From Rhodanobacteraceae bacterium (lineage in GTDB: Bacteria; Pseudomonadota; Gammaproteobacteria; Xanthomonadales; SZUA-5), in the NCBI GenBank assembly GCA_024234055.1, contig JACKOW010000007.1:155450-219449 (forward strand): a stretch of DNA of 64,000 bases, in the 5' to 3' direction. The notes beneath the pieces are model-generated. The model had not been told where the DNA came from, searched no databases, and saw only the letters and a program-made list of their open reading frames with translations. A program made the position numbers and the translations under genes. Below, piece after piece: positions 42,120 to 51,583 of this stretch (its first letter is position 1; each line of letters opens with the position of its first letter).

Positions 42120-43943
42120 ATGCAACGCACGTGGACTTTGCTACCGCCAACGCTGGCCTTGGCCCTTCTCGGTTTTGTGGTAATCGCGACCTGGCACGCT
42201 GTCTTCGGTCCCTGGACTTTCGCCCACGATGAGGGACTGACGGGCCTCACCGCCGTCAACGTCCTTGATGGATTGTTGCCACACGTGGATTTTGTCGACC
42301 CATACACTGGTGGCGCGGCATTCCTGCACTCGCTTATGTACCGCATCTTCGGCGTCGGCGTCGTTGCCAGCCGCTACGCCCTGTTCGCGGCCTCGTTGCT
42401 GCTCGCGGCAGCCTTGTTCGCATTGACAAGATCCGAGCACACCACCACCAGAGCGGCGTTTGCGTCTGCGATGGGGCTTGCCTGGGGTCCTGTGGTCTAC
42501 ATGACCGCGCTACCGTCCTGGTACAACCTCACTGCCATGGCCATCGGAGCAGCATTCCTGCTCCATGGATGGAGGTCGAACAGCTACGCCTGTATCGTGA
42601 TCGCAGGCGTTTTCGCCGGCCTTTCTCTGCTGGCCAAGTCCACGGGCGTCTATTTTTGCCTCAGCGCCGTGCTGTTCCTGGCAAGCCGCGGGGGTCCGGG
42701 ACAAATCCCGATTGCAATGCGCCTGACAGCAGCACTGGTCGCATTCCTTTTTGTATTCCTTCTGACCTTCAGAGCCTTGTCACCATCGGTTCTACTTTAC
42801 TTGCTCTCACCGGTGATGGCGATCGCCTACTACGTAACCATCCCGAAGCGGGCGTCTGACCTTTCGCCAGACCCACGACGAATCTTCAAGTTCATCGCAG
42901 CGTTTTCAATCGGAATTGCTGCGGTGATCCTCCCGTGGCTCGCGCTGTACGCGTGGAATTCTGGGTTGAATGCCTTGTGGCACGGAATGGTCGTGCTGCC
43001 CAGTAGCCGACTGGAATTCGCCACACGGCCATTGCCACCGGTGGCCACTTCAATTGGTGCGGTGATCTGCGTCGTGGTCTTCATCGCTCGAACACGGCTG
43101 GGAACAGCGGCGCGCCGCTACGCTGACCTGGGTATCGCCACGCTGCTTCTTATCGTGCTGGCGATGAGTCGAGAAGCTGCCGTCTATCAATGGGTCTGGA
43201 ATACCGTCCGCTGGCTTCTGCCTTTTGCGGCTATCAGCTACTTCGTCGCGCGCAGCATCAAGGCAACAGACGAAGACCAGAACAAGAATGCCTTGACGGA
43301 TTTGCTATGGATGGCAACAGCATTCGGCTCACTGATTCAGTTTCCGTTTTCCTTTCCGCTGTACTTTGCATACATCGCACCGCTGTTCGTTGTGACCGTA
43401 TTCTTGACCGTCATTCGATTCGACCAAGAGCCAGGGATACTCCCGTGGGTGCTGGCCGGGTTTATGGGCTTTTTCTGCATCCACACGGTACACGGGAGCA
43501 ATGTCTCAGCTTTGGGTCGCGCCGCCCTTCCTCCTGCCAACGCTCAATTTCTTGATCTTCCGCGAATTCGCCTCCCGGCTCCGGAATACGATCAGGCTGT
43601 TTACCAGCGAATCGCGGACCTCGCTATGCAACATGGCAATGAGCATCCGATTCTCGCCTATCCCGACTGCCCCGAAGTTCCCTTCTTCTCGGGAACGAGG
43701 TCAGTGCTGCGAAGCCCCTATCGCTTCATGGCCCCTGAAGAAGTCGACGCAGTTCATTTGCAGCAAGGCTTTGACCAAAAGCAAATCTATTTTGCAGTAT
43801 TGAACAAAGAACCAGAGTTTTCGCCGCCTATTAGTGATGTTGAATATCAAATAATCGCCGACCAACTCCCAAACGTGGAGGACGTCGGCCACTTCAGGGT
43901 GATGTGGCGTGGGCCGTCTGTCGATGATCCGTCTGCACGGTAA
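42120..43943 (+). CDS. polytopic membrane protein, ArnT/GT39-like glycosyltransferase candidate
   Basis: About 607 residues with roughly ten membrane helices and a short soluble C-terminus. Just after the first helix, in the periplasmic loop, comes FAHDEGLTGLTAVNVLDGLLP and VDFVDPYTGGAAFLHSLMYR. An acidic D-E pair followed by G-aromatic-pY-G repeats is the look of lipid-linked-sugar glycosyltransferases. Start uncertain: ATG 42120 used; ATG 42027 is in frame. Codon use is AT-richer than the flanks, suggesting acquisition. Substrate unknown. Faces a methyltransferase gene tail to tail. Confidence 0.65.
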   Translation: MQRTWTLLPPTLALALLGFVVIATWHAVFGPWTFAHDEGLTGLTAVNVLDGLLPHVDFVDPYTGGAAFLHSLMYRIFGVGVVASRYALFAASLLLAAALFALTRSEHTTTRAAFASAMGLAWGPVVYMTALPSWYNLTAMAIGAAFLLHGWRSNSYACIVIAGVFAGLSLLAKSTGVYFCLSAVLFLASRGGPGQIPIAMRLTAALVAFLFVFLLTFRALSPSVLLYLLSPVMAIAYYVTIPKRASDLSPDPRRIFKFIAAFSIGIAAVILPWLALYAWNSGLNALWHGMVVLPSSRLEFATRPLPPVATSIGAVICVVVFIARTRLGTAARRYADLGIATLLLIVLAMSREAAVYQWVWNTVRWLLPFAAISYFVARSIKATDEDQNKNALTDLLWMATAFGSLIQFPFSFPLYFAYIAPLFVVTVFLTVIRFDQEPGILPWVLAGFMGFFCIHTVHGSNVSALGRAALPPANAQFLDLPRIRLPAPEYDQAVYQRIADLAMQHGNEHPILAYPDCPEVPFFSGTRSVLRSPYRFMAPEEVDAVHLQQGFDQKQIYFAVLNKEPEFSPPISDVEYQIIADQLPNVEDVGHFRVMWRGPSVDDPSAR

Positions 43944-43979
43944 ATCGCCTGAATGTCGACACGCGAAACGACATCGGAG

Positions 43980-44606
43980 TCAGGAACATCTCATGACGAT
44001 GCCGGTATAGGGGATACGCAAGGGCGACAGATCGATGAATACCTCTACACGAGCAAATGAAGCCCGCGCCAGTGCGAGATATGCCGACTCCGTCCGCACT
44101 TCCGTGCCACGATCTTTGGAAACGACATAGCGCGCACTGCGCGACTGCCTGCTGGTGTACACCGGGTCCAGAGTAATCAATGAGCCGCCCGGTTTCAGGA
44201 CCCTTCGTGCCGAGCGGAACAGCGCTGTTGCCGACTCATTGTCAAGGTGGTGCAGCAAACCGAAAGCCAGGGCGTGATCCGCAAGCTCGTCTCGCGGACA
44301 GTAGTCCGGAGTGAGCTCTTCGCACCTAAAGACCGCTTTCCGTTCGCGAAAACGCCTGATGGCCTGGGCAATATAGTCCGGATTCCTATCAAACCCGATA
44401 TAGCCAATCTCCTGCGGCAAGTACTCAAGAACTTCACCAGTGCCGCAGCCGATGTCCACGATCGTCGAATCTGCTGCCAAGGCCGGAACCAGCAATTCCT
44501 CGACCACCCGGCGTCGCCAGCGATAGGCGCCTATAAGGTGTTGAAACAAATCATACGGCCATGGATTTGCGAGCAGGTGGCGTACTCCGGAGCGAACCTC
44601 TGACAT
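43980..44606 (-). CDS. class I SAM-dependent methyltransferase
   Basis: A 208-residue protein with motif I IVDIGCGTGEVLEYLP, motif II IGFDRNPDYI, motif III-like LAFGLLHHLDNESATALFRSARRVLKPGGSLITLDP, the order of Methyltransf_11/25 enzymes. I use the ATG 44606 (AAGGGA 5 bases upstream); an in-frame ATG lies at 44645. The hydrophobic N-terminal stretch (LLANPWPYDLFQHLIGAY) is common in methyltransferases of surface polysaccharide clusters. AT-richer than its surroundings, like the membrane protein next to it. Confidence 0.85.
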   Translation of the reverse strand: MSEVRSGVRHLLANPWPYDLFQHLIGAYRWRRRVVEELLVPALAADSTIVDIGCGTGEVLEYLPQEIGYIGFDRNPDYIAQAIRRFRERKAVFRCEELTPDYCPRDELADHALAFGLLHHLDNESATALFRSARRVLKPGGSLITLDPVYTSRQSRSARYVVSKDRGTEVRTESAYLALARASFARVEVFIDLSPLRIPYTGIVMRCS

Positions 44607-44789
44607 TGGCGTCCCTTCTTCCAAGAAAGACAGCAACCGGCTCATGCATCAAGCTGCTGATCTGAGTCTAACCGATCCAGGGCCAGGCTCCCGGAACCAG
44701 GAAACCTCTGGCAAGATGTTGCTCTTGCGAGCCTGTGCCGGAGTGCATCTGACTGATAGTCGGCGGTACCGAGTCATTGACAAACGGAA

Positions 44790-44825
44790 ACGGGCCCGCG
44801 ATTCATTGCGGGCCCGTTGTTCCGG
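44790..44825 (-). terminator. strong hairpin, probable terminator
   Basis: ACGGGCCCGC-GATTCATT-GCGGGCCCGT is a perfect 10-bp stem with an 8-base loop. The minus-strand continuation TTTCCGTTTGT is moderately T-rich, so it could end leftward transcripts coming out of the decayed transposon region; the plus side (TGTTCC) is weaker. Confidence 0.65.
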
Positions 44826-44827
44826 TC

Positions 44828-45110
44828 TTAAGCAATCGCCGCACCCCATTCTTGCGCAGCGCGCGACCTTTCCGGCATTGAGTCAAATCGGGAGCAGTGC
44901 CTCGTAGCGCGACTGGCATCGCTGCTTTCTGGATCGATCATGGGCAACTGTAGCATTGAGCGGGTGAGGTAGGTCAGCGGCCCCAGTCCGTTGGCCTTGG
45001 CGGTTTCGATCAGACTCAGTAGCGTGGCGGTGACCTCATCGCTTCGCTCATTGCCGACGAACAGGTAATTCTTTCTTCCGATCGCGACGGCATGTTCATG
45101 CCACCCCACC
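44828..45110 (-). pseudogene. IS66-family transposase C-terminal remnant (left copy)
   Basis: Reads HEHAVAIGRKNYLFVGNE, LSLIETAKANGLGPLTYL and LPMIDPESSDASRATRHCSR, the end of an IS66 TnpC-type transposase (typical: AIGRKNWLF...SLIETAKLNG). The rest of the gene is missing. About 260 bp match the right copy at 47662-47925 in inverted orientation. Confidence 0.8.
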
Positions 45111-45113
45111 TTT

Positions 45114-47177
45114 TCAAGTGTTTGAAAACATTGAGATCTGATTTTCATCTTCAACCCGGCACGGGCGCGATGTTCGCGCGACCGCATCACTGACCCTCGG
45201 ATCCGCCAGATCGCATGCTCGGATTCGGTACGGTGCGCAGGGTACGACCTGCTCGGCGGGCAGCAGGCCGTCCTTGATCAATCGTCGAATGCGATGGTTG
45301 TTGACGCCGAGCTTGGTCGCGGCCTGCGACAGGGTCAACCACTCGCCGTCTTTTTCCGCCGGTCGGTAAGCGTGGATGCCGCGAACGCGCCGCAGCGAGG
45401 AGACACGATGCACTGTCCAGATCTTCCCCTGACCGGTAGGCATGCGCATCCGGTGAAGTGATGCTGCGATCTGTTCGTCGGACCAACGGTCAGACAAGCG
45501 ACGGATGAGTTCCACCGCGTCTTCCGACGTACGACAGCCGTGCTCACCCTTGCGTGGCTTGGGAATACGCAGCCGCGAATGCTGGCCGCCGCGCCAATGG
45601 ATCACCGGAGCGATCTCACGCACTTGCTCGTCGACGTCGACCACGATCTCGTTAACCAGCGCGCACAAAAGCTGCTGCCGGGCTCGCATCGTGACGCCCG
45701 GTGCGTTCCAAGCGGCGGCGAGGTCTTCGGCCAGGCATCTGAAATCAGGTTGCTCGGTGCTCGTCTGCACCCGTTGCAATGCGAGCAACTGTTGTTCGCA
45801 GGTACGCACGCGTTGCAGTGCGGCTTCCCAGCTCCTCTCAAGCTGGGCGGCGATCAACTGGTTGTCAGGATCGCAGGCGGCATAGCGCCGCTCGGCCATC
45901 GAGGCATCGTAGTGCGTCTGCTGCAGTTTCAGCTCACGAATGCGGGGCTCGGCTTGGGCTTGCATGAACCTGCGTTCGGCATGCTGGGCGGCTTCTATGG
46001 CCATCGGCTCGACGGCACGCAGGAGTTCGCGCGCCACGGCTTCGTCGGGGCGCCCGCCGCTCCCAAAGGTACAGCAGCGTGGTTGCCCAGGCTGCAGTAT
46101 CGATAGACCGCCAGTGCGGGCAAACGGCCGCGACAGGCCACTGTCAGCCTACGCCCACAATGCGCACAACGCAGCATCCCCATCAGCAGCGCGCGATCGC
46201 CGCGCCCCGACTTGACGCCACCGGATCGGCCATGGGCGATAACGGCGAACCGCTTCTGGTGGCGCTCGAACTCGGCCCAATCGACGTAGCCTTCATGGTG
46301 ATCCTTGAAGCACCACCGCCCACTGCTCGAACGGCTTGCCATGGCCGTAGCTCTTTCATAGCCGGCCGTCAATCAGCGCCGCATGCTTCTCGCGCTTGCC
46401 ATAGACGGAGGCCCCTGAATAGAACGTGTACTTCAGCACGGCGATGACGCAGCGGTAACGGATCGGTGTCCAGTCGAAGCTGATCATCTTCTTCCCGTCA
46501 AACGGCCGCGAAAAGTGCGCGTGTTCCGCGGCGAGAGTCAACAGCACCTGACGTGCGCTTCCCAATTGGCAGAAGCGCTCGAAGACCACGCGAGTGACCT
46601 CCTGCACGCGGCGGTCGGGGTCAAGGGCCAGACCGTACTCACGGTGCCAGACATAGCCGATCGGCACCGGTATGCGCAGCTCGCCACGTCTAGCCATGGC
46701 ACGGGCAGAATCCAGCATCCGCGCACGCTGGACACCAAATCCGAACTCGCTGATGTTGCCCTTCATGCCGAGGAGCAGTCGATCATTGGGGCAACACGGG
46801 TCGTAGCCCCCGTCGAGGTCGATGATACGTGCGTCGACCAGCCAACATAGTTCGAGCAGGTGGTGCCAGTTGCGGCCGTTGCGCGCAAGGCGTGAGGCGT
46901 CGAAGCACAGCATCGCGGCGACCTAGCCGGCGCGAAGCCACGCCAGCAAGCGTTCGAAGCCGGGTCGCTCCGCCATGCCGCTGCCCGAGCGCCCGAGATC
47001 GTCGTCGATGACCTCGACGTGCTGAAAGCCACGACGGCAGGCCTCCTCGACAAGGTCGTACTGACGCCGCTGGCCCTCCAGGTTAACCTGCACCTGCGTT
47101 TGCGAGGACTGCCGTACGTAGACGACGGCTTTGCGCCGCAGGACTGCGGCTGACAACAAATCAGTGTCCGACATCAT
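45114..47177 (-). pseudogene. large serine recombinase, decayed by stops and frameshifts
   Basis: Pieces in order make one recombinase of about 690 residues. The N-terminal catalytic domain is VVYVRQSSQTQVQVNLEGQR, VIDDDLGRSGSGMAERPGFERLL. A TAG at 46923-46925 interrupts it before MLCFDASRLARNGRNWHHLL. The recombinase middle domain follows (IPVPIGYVWHREYGLALDPD). A TGA at 46356-46358 sits where RKSYGHGKP-type sequence expects Arg (CGA to TGA). A frameshift near 46305-46325 precedes KDHHEGYVDWAEFE and the zinc ribbon (MLRCAHCGRRLTVAC), and another near 46065-46085 precedes the C-terminal coiled region and an excisionase-like helix-turn-helix (WLTLSQAATKLGVNNHRI). At least four lesions: non-functional. 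Confidence 0.9.
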
Positions 47178-47292
47178 CAGCCTCCGTCGGGTCGACGACC
47201 GCCGCCTGAAGCAGCATCGTCGTCAGGGCCTGGACCGCTGCGGCGCGCTGGTTGATGTTCATGCCGACCAGCGATTGCATTTCGAAATCCAT
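47161..47292 (-). CDS. small ORF preceding the recombinase (43 aa)
   Basis: Starts MDFEMQSLVGMNINQRAAAV and ends PTEADDVGH, its stop overlapping the recombinase start region (ATG 47177/47174). Small acidic proteins in this position accompany serine recombinases of this kind; the frame is open but, given the dead recombinase, it is likely a relic. Function unknown. Confidence 0.45.
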   Translation of the reverse strand: MDFEMQSLVGMNINQRAAAVQALTTMLLQAAVVDPTEADDVGH

Positions 47293-47334
47293 GCTCAGCT
47301 GGAACTGCTGTGGTACCGCAGACAACGTCGTCTG

Positions 47335-47650
47335 CGCCGATCTCATCTTTGGCTTCATTGGGCAGCTCGCCAATGGGACAAATTCCGGGCGAGCTTGGCC
47401 GAAGACCGAGATCGAGCAACACGCGATTGAGTTCTGTCAGCGCCTCAACGGAGGCCAGGGGTGCGCCGAGTTCCATGCCCGCACACACACCACGGTCCAG
47501 CATCCAGCTGGCCACGACAATGACGACACAGGGCGTTACTTCAACGACATCGACGTCACACCTGCGCTCGCTGTCTTGCCGCCGCACGCGACGACCGTGT
47601 AGCGGATGCAAGCGACAAAAGACCTCGACATCGCGCCCGATATGGGCAGA
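47335..47650 (-). pseudogene. probable recombinase-associated accessory ORF (remnant)
   Basis: Contains LHPLHGRRVRRQDSERR, DVVEVTPCVVIVVASWML and MELGAPLASVEALTELNRVL, which resembles the short Y4bD/Y4pK-type proteins found next to serine recombinases. It has no clean start and runs out of recognisable sequence near 47335. Assigned by resemblance only. Confidence 0.4.
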
Positions 47651-47661
47651 ATGACCGCGCA

Positions 47662-47973
47662 ATGGCCGTTGGGCGCAAGGACTGGTTGTTCGCAGGAAGC
47701 GAGCGCGCTGGTGAGTCTTGCGCCTTTGCGACCAGCCTGATCGAAACAGCCAAGGCCCACGGACAGGAGCCGCTGACCTACCTCACCCGTGCAATGCGAC
47801 AGCTGCCTATGATCGCCCAGGAATTAGCGATGCCAGTGCGCGCCACGAGGCACTGCTCCCGATTTGACTCATTGCCAGAAAGGCCGCGCGCTGCGCAAGA
47901 ATGGGGTGCGGCGAATGCTTACCATTGCCGTTGCAGACCGATGGCGCGATGGCGCGATGCCCCAAACCTGTAG
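47662..47973 (+). pseudogene. IS66-family transposase C-terminal remnant (right copy)
   Basis: MAVGRKDWLFAGSERAGESC, ATSLIETAKAHGQEPLTYL, then LPMIAQELAMPVRATRHCSR: the same transposase end as the left copy, on the opposite strand. Homology includes the shared tail CSRFDS.PERPRAAQEWGAA and the bases just beyond it. Confidence 0.8.
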
Positions 47974-48296
47974 CCGCCGGAATTCCCACGCTGCCTGACT
48001 GGCAGTGGCGGTGCCCACGGCGCGAAAGAGATAGGTCGCTCCCGCGGCAATACTGTCGAACGGCCGGGTTCTTTCCGGCGACATTGGCAGCAAACAAGGT
48101 CTCCGGTGCGCCATTGGCAGAAGGCCAGATGGTCAGCGTGGCCACGTTGCTGCTGAAGCTGATCAGACTGCTGCCCAGAATACCCGCGTTGACCACCACC
48201 TCGGCGGGTTGGCCGACAGGGTCACCACCGGCGGCGGCGCTGGCTGCGTACCGGCCAGTCTCACGTCGTCCAAGTATGCCGGAGACTAGCCGTCGC
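47960..48296 (-). pseudogene. fragment of a secreted repeat/carbohydrate-binding type protein
   Basis: Scattered over two or three frames on the minus strand are YLDDVRLAGTQPAPPPVVTL, GQPAEVVVNAGILGSSLISF, ATLTIWPSANGAPETLFAAN and TYLFRAVGTATASQAAWEFR. This composition is typical of extracellular beta-sandwich domains. At least two frameshifts. The IS1380-family element adjoins it at 48301. Confidence 0.45.
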
Positions 48297-48300
48297 CTAA

Positions 48301-50005
48301 CCCGCATTTCTCACACCCCCTCGCTTCAACGGTTGCGGGACGTTGTTTCTTGCGGTGGTTGAAGATCGTTCGTCCGCACCGGCGGCAGAACGGCGCTTGG
48401 TGTTCGATTTCCGCTCATTTTGGCGCGGGATGCCGTGGCTTTTCTTGCTGATTTGTTTGACTTTATTGCCCGCCGCCGACGGCCGTAGCCCCGGAAGGGG
48501 CCGTTGACGCAGGATCGCTGGTTTCAATCAGCCGCTGTCGGCAAGACGAGCGTAGCTGGCGCTCCACAAGTCCTGGTACGGGAAACTCGACGCCATCGCG
48601 ATACGAACCCGACGAACGCTCCGAACGACCCAGGCGCCGATCTTCAGCAACTTCAAACGCAGCGTGCCGCAGGTTGCCTGAGCCAATTCAGTGCCGGCGA
48701 GTGCTTTTCGCCGCAGCGCGTCCATCAGGACATAGGCAAACGACGACAACCACAGACGCAACTGGTTGCCGAGCATGGTGGCCGTCGACGTGCGATCCGC
48801 GAACAGGTCCCCTTGGCATTCCTTGATGCGGTTCTCCATCTCCCCGCGAGCGCAATACAGATCTTCGTACAGCGCTCGCGCTGACCACGTCTCGGATGTC
48901 AGCGAGGTCACCACAAAGCGCGGATTGCTTAGACCCGGTAACTGTTCTGCCTTGCCCACCACGCGGCGCTCACGACTCCAACTCTTGCGCGTCGAATAAC
49001 GGAAATCCGTGAACTCCCGCTCCGCCTTTCCGCTGCGCGCCTGGCGCGCCTGAGCCCGCGCCAAAGCCGGCTCGAGCACCTCGATCAAACGCGCGTTCTT
49101 GGCCAGTCCAAACACGTAGTCAACGGCGTTGCTCTCGCACCACGCCATCAGCTCCTCGCGTGCAAAACCGCTGTCCGCCCGAAGCGTGATCCGCACCTTG
49201 GGCCAGCGCTTGCGGATCTGTCCCACCACCCGATCCATCTCTTCAACCGCGCCCGCGCTGCCGTCGATGTTCGACCGGCGCAGCTTCGCTGCCAGCAGAT
49301 GCTTGCCGCAAAACACGTACAACGGCAGGTAGCAGTAACCATCGTAATAACCATGAAAGAACCGCCCCTCCTGATCCCCATGGAGCGGGTCGTCGGTCGC
49401 ATCCAAATCCAGAACGATCGACTCCGGCGGCGTCTCGTGCGCCTCCAAAAACAAATCCACAAACAACGACTCGATCTGCTCCGGATGATGCGCAATCTTT
49501 CGATAACGCTCACCCGGCGTCGCCTTCGGCGCATGCTCCAACCGATTCAGCGTTGACTTGCCCGCCAACGGCGCACAGTCCTTGCGCTGCGCTTTGAGCT
49601 TGCCCGCCAGCACCGCCAACACCGGATCGTGCCGCAACTGATCGTGATCGTTCAGATCCTCGTAGCCCAGTGCGATCCCAACCACACGCTGCATCACCAG
49701 CGTCCGCACCGAATGCTCGATCAACTCGGGATCTCGACCATCTTGAAAGCACCCGGCCAGCCGATCCATGAGCTTGATCGAATCATCGACGCGACCCAGA
49801 AGCAGTGCGCCCGCATCCGACGTGATCTCGCCGCCATCAAATCCGGCAACCACCTGACGACCATCCACTTGCTCAAAAATCGTGCTCGTCGCGCTACACT
49901 GTGTCGGCATCGGGGTTCTCCGCAAATCTCAGCTAAGTTGTTCTCGCAACTCAACTTTATCTGATTTGAGAACCCCGGTGCACTACTTAGTGTGAGAAAT
50001 GCGGG
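48301..50005. mobile_element. complete IS1380-family insertion sequence
   Basis: Bounded by the 15-bp perfect inverted repeats CCCGCATTTCTCACA (48301-48315) and TGTGAGAAATGCGGG (49991-50005), and flanked by a direct duplication CTAA (48297-48300 and 50006-50009), the 4-bp target size usual for this family. Length 1705 bp. It carries one intact transposase on the minus strand; about 210 bp beyond the transposase stop are non-coding. The intact ends, duplication and gene point to a recent insertion. Confidence 0.93.
48528..49910 (-). CDS. IS1380-family transposase
   Basis: A 460-residue DDE transposase. VVAGFDGGEITSDAGALLLG is the IS1380 N-terminal signature; the catalytic acidic residues are in SIVLDLDATDDPLHGDQEGR, KVRITLRADSGFAREELM and the C-terminal CARGEMENRIKECQGDLFADR (Y/ARGxMENRIKE). 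Start at ATG 49910 with GGAGAA 6 bases upstream. No stop or frameshift, so it should be active. Confidence 0.95.
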   Translation of the reverse strand: MPTQCSATSTIFEQVDGRQVVAGFDGGEITSDAGALLLGRVDDSIKLMDRLAGCFQDGRDPELIEHSVRTLVMQRVVGIALGYEDLNDHDQLRHDPVLAVLAGKLKAQRKDCAPLAGKSTLNRLEHAPKATPGERYRKIAHHPEQIESLFVDLFLEAHETPPESIVLDLDATDDPLHGDQEGRFFHGYYDGYCYLPLYVFCGKHLLAAKLRRSNIDGSAGAVEEMDRVVGQIRKRWPKVRITLRADSGFAREELMAWCESNAVDYVFGLAKNARLIEVLEPALARAQARQARSGKAEREFTDFRYSTRKSWSRERRVVGKAEQLPGLSNPRFVVTSLTSETWSARALYEDLYCARGEMENRIKECQGDLFADRTSTATMLGNQLRLWLSSFAYVLMDALRRKALAGTELAQATCGTLRLKLLKIGAWVVRSVRRVRIAMASSFPYQDLWSASYARLADSG

Positions 50006-50009
50006 CTAA

Positions 50010-50202
50010 GAGCTGGTTGGGACATGTTGACACGACCCTTGACCCAGGCCGGACATTCGTCCGGCGTCGAGACGCAGGCACCGGCCGAGTTGGCCCGTGA
50101 CGACACAACGTTGGAGGAGAATAGGGATTGAGCGCTACTGCAATCGTTGGCCTGGAGCATGACGCTCAGCGTGACGCACTGTTGGTTCTTGGCCATTGTC
50201 AA
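50010..50202 (-). pseudogene. short coding remnant cut by the IS element
   Basis: The minus strand is open for about 64 codons (MAKNQQCVTLSVMLQANDCS, then SSRANSAGACVSTPDECPAW) up to the IS target site. Cys/Ser/Thr-rich and unrecognised. Across the IS it does not join the beta-sandwich fragment in one clean frame, so it was probably already decayed. Confidence 0.35.
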
Positions 50203-50233
50203 AAGCGCTTGCAGGTCGACCAGGCGGTACCCC

Positions 50234-50983
50234 TCAGTCGGCCTCGACCGACTGATCCACCATCGGCTTCAGCGCCGGATCGAGGGCGATGCGCTGGTCG
50301 AACACGAAGCAGCGATCGCGGTAGCCGAATCCTCCGACCTGCTCGAAATAGGCGAGGATGCCACCCTCCAGTTGCAGGACCTCGCCATATCCGGCCTGCT
50401 GCATCCAGATCGCGGCCTTCTCGCAGCGGATACCGCCAGTGCAGAAACTGACGACAGTTTTCCCGCGCAGCTCCTCGCGGTGCGTCTCCAGCGCTGCCGG
50501 CAGTTCGGTGAACTTCGAGATGGGCAGCGTGATCGCCTCGGCGAAGCTGCCGTATGCCGATTCCTGCTGATTGCGGGTATCGACCAACGCGATTTCGCGG
50601 CCGCTGTCATCAGCCCCTTGCTGCAGCCAACGCGCCAGAGTCCTCGGATCCACCGCAGGCGCGCGGCCGCTTGCCGGTTCCAACCCTGCCTGTCTGAAGG
50701 TGATGGTCTCGCGTTTGGCCTTCACCAGCAGCTTGCGGAAGGGCACGAAGCGGCTCTCGCTCCACTTCAGCGCCATCCCGGCAAAACGCGGGTCTACCAG
50801 CAAGCTGTCGGCGAACCCCCGCATCGCGCTGGCTTCGCCAGCCAGCACCAGGTTGATCCCCTCTGGCGCCACCAGCACGGTGCCACGCACTCCGGCCTGC
50901 GACAGCCGCAGTCGCAGCTGATCGACCAGGGCATCGACATCATCGATGGGCACGAAACGGTAGGCTGCGAGGTTGAGGATCAT
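50234..50983 (-). CDS. trhO: tRNA uridine(34) hydroxylase (rhodanese-like)
   Basis: Oxygen-dependent 5-hydroxylation of wobble uridine. The 249-residue protein starts MILNLAAYRFVPIDDVDAL, has the N-terminal ferredoxin-like half (GTVLVAPEGINLVLAG) and a rhodanese domain (EIALVDTRNQQESAYGSF) with the catalytic loop SFCTGGIRCEKAAIWM, the YceA/TrhO signature. Start ATG 50983; the frame is open further upstream but through an Arg-rich non-conserved stretch. Confidence 0.93.
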   Translation of the reverse strand: MILNLAAYRFVPIDDVDALVDQLRLRLSQAGVRGTVLVAPEGINLVLAGEASAMRGFADSLLVDPRFAGMALKWSESRFVPFRKLLVKAKRETITFRQAGLEPASGRAPAVDPRTLARWLQQGADDSGREIALVDTRNQQESAYGSFAEAITLPISKFTELPAALETHREELRGKTVVSFCTGGIRCEKAAIWMQQAGYGEVLQLEGGILAYFEQVGGFGYRDRCFVFDQRIALDPALKPMVDQSVEAD

Positions 50984-51052
50984 CACCGAGCCGGAGTTGG
51001 GCTGCTCGCCTGAAGCGGGGGCGGCAATGATAGGTGATCGCCAAGGATCGCG

Positions 51053-51084
51053 CGCTCGGCGCGCGCGGGCGACCGCGCCGAGCG
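51053..51084. other. perfect 11-bp hairpin
   Basis: CGCTCGGCGCG and CGCGCCGAGCG around a 10-base loop, in the 187-base gap between trhO and the small secreted-protein gene. No T-run on either side; it may mark the end of the upstream minus-strand transcript or be another repeat. Confidence 0.5.
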
Positions 51085-51170
51085 AGCCATGCTTGCTGCT
51101 GCGGGATTCGCCGCGTGCCGGACGAGTGCGCCCTGCCCCCTGTCCCGGCGGCCAAAGCGGCGCAGCAAGC

Positions 51171-51452
51171 TCAGCGCGCAGTATGGTCCTTGCCGTCGCT
51201 GTCGCTCTCTGCCTGTTCAGCGTCAGAGGGCGCCGGCGGGTCGTTGCCCGTGTACGGGGTGCCCGGATCGCATTCTTCCGAATTCTTGCAGTCGTCGGTC
51301 GATTTCTGATCATCTGGCGCGGGAGGCGTGGCCGGCACAGCGGTCTGGGCGCCTGCCACCAGATGGGTGACGGCCACCAGCGGCGTCAGCGCCATGGCTT
51401 GGCTGGCACAGGCAAGGATCAGAGCGCTGGCCAGAGCAGAACGAAGCAGCAT
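51171..51452 (-). CDS. small secreted acidic protein, unknown function
   Basis: 93 residues with a signal peptide (MLLRSALASALILACASQAM, cleavage likely after AMA) and a mature part that is Pro-, Asp- and Ser-rich and disordered, with one Cys pair (DDCKNSEECDPG). GGGAG lies 6 bases before the ATG at 51452. No homology recognised; it has no obvious operon partner. Confidence 0.7.
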   Translation of the reverse strand: MLLRSALASALILACASQAMALTPLVAVTHLVAGAQTAVPATPPAPDDQKSTDDCKNSEECDPGTPYTGNDPPAPSDAEQAESDSDGKDHTAR

Positions 51453-51583
51453 CGCAACTCTCCCGAAGAATCGCCCGATTGGCGTTCAGTGACGCTAGTC
51501 CACCTGCCCTTCCGTCGCAAGTGAACATCCGCCGTGAGGTCAATCCAGCCGACGACAGGATGCGGCACACCTACCGCGCAGTC

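Noticed and set aside
45114..47177. Functional phage-type integrase locus
   Set aside because: Two in-frame stops and two frameshifts in one recombinase; no attachment sites or phage genes nearby.
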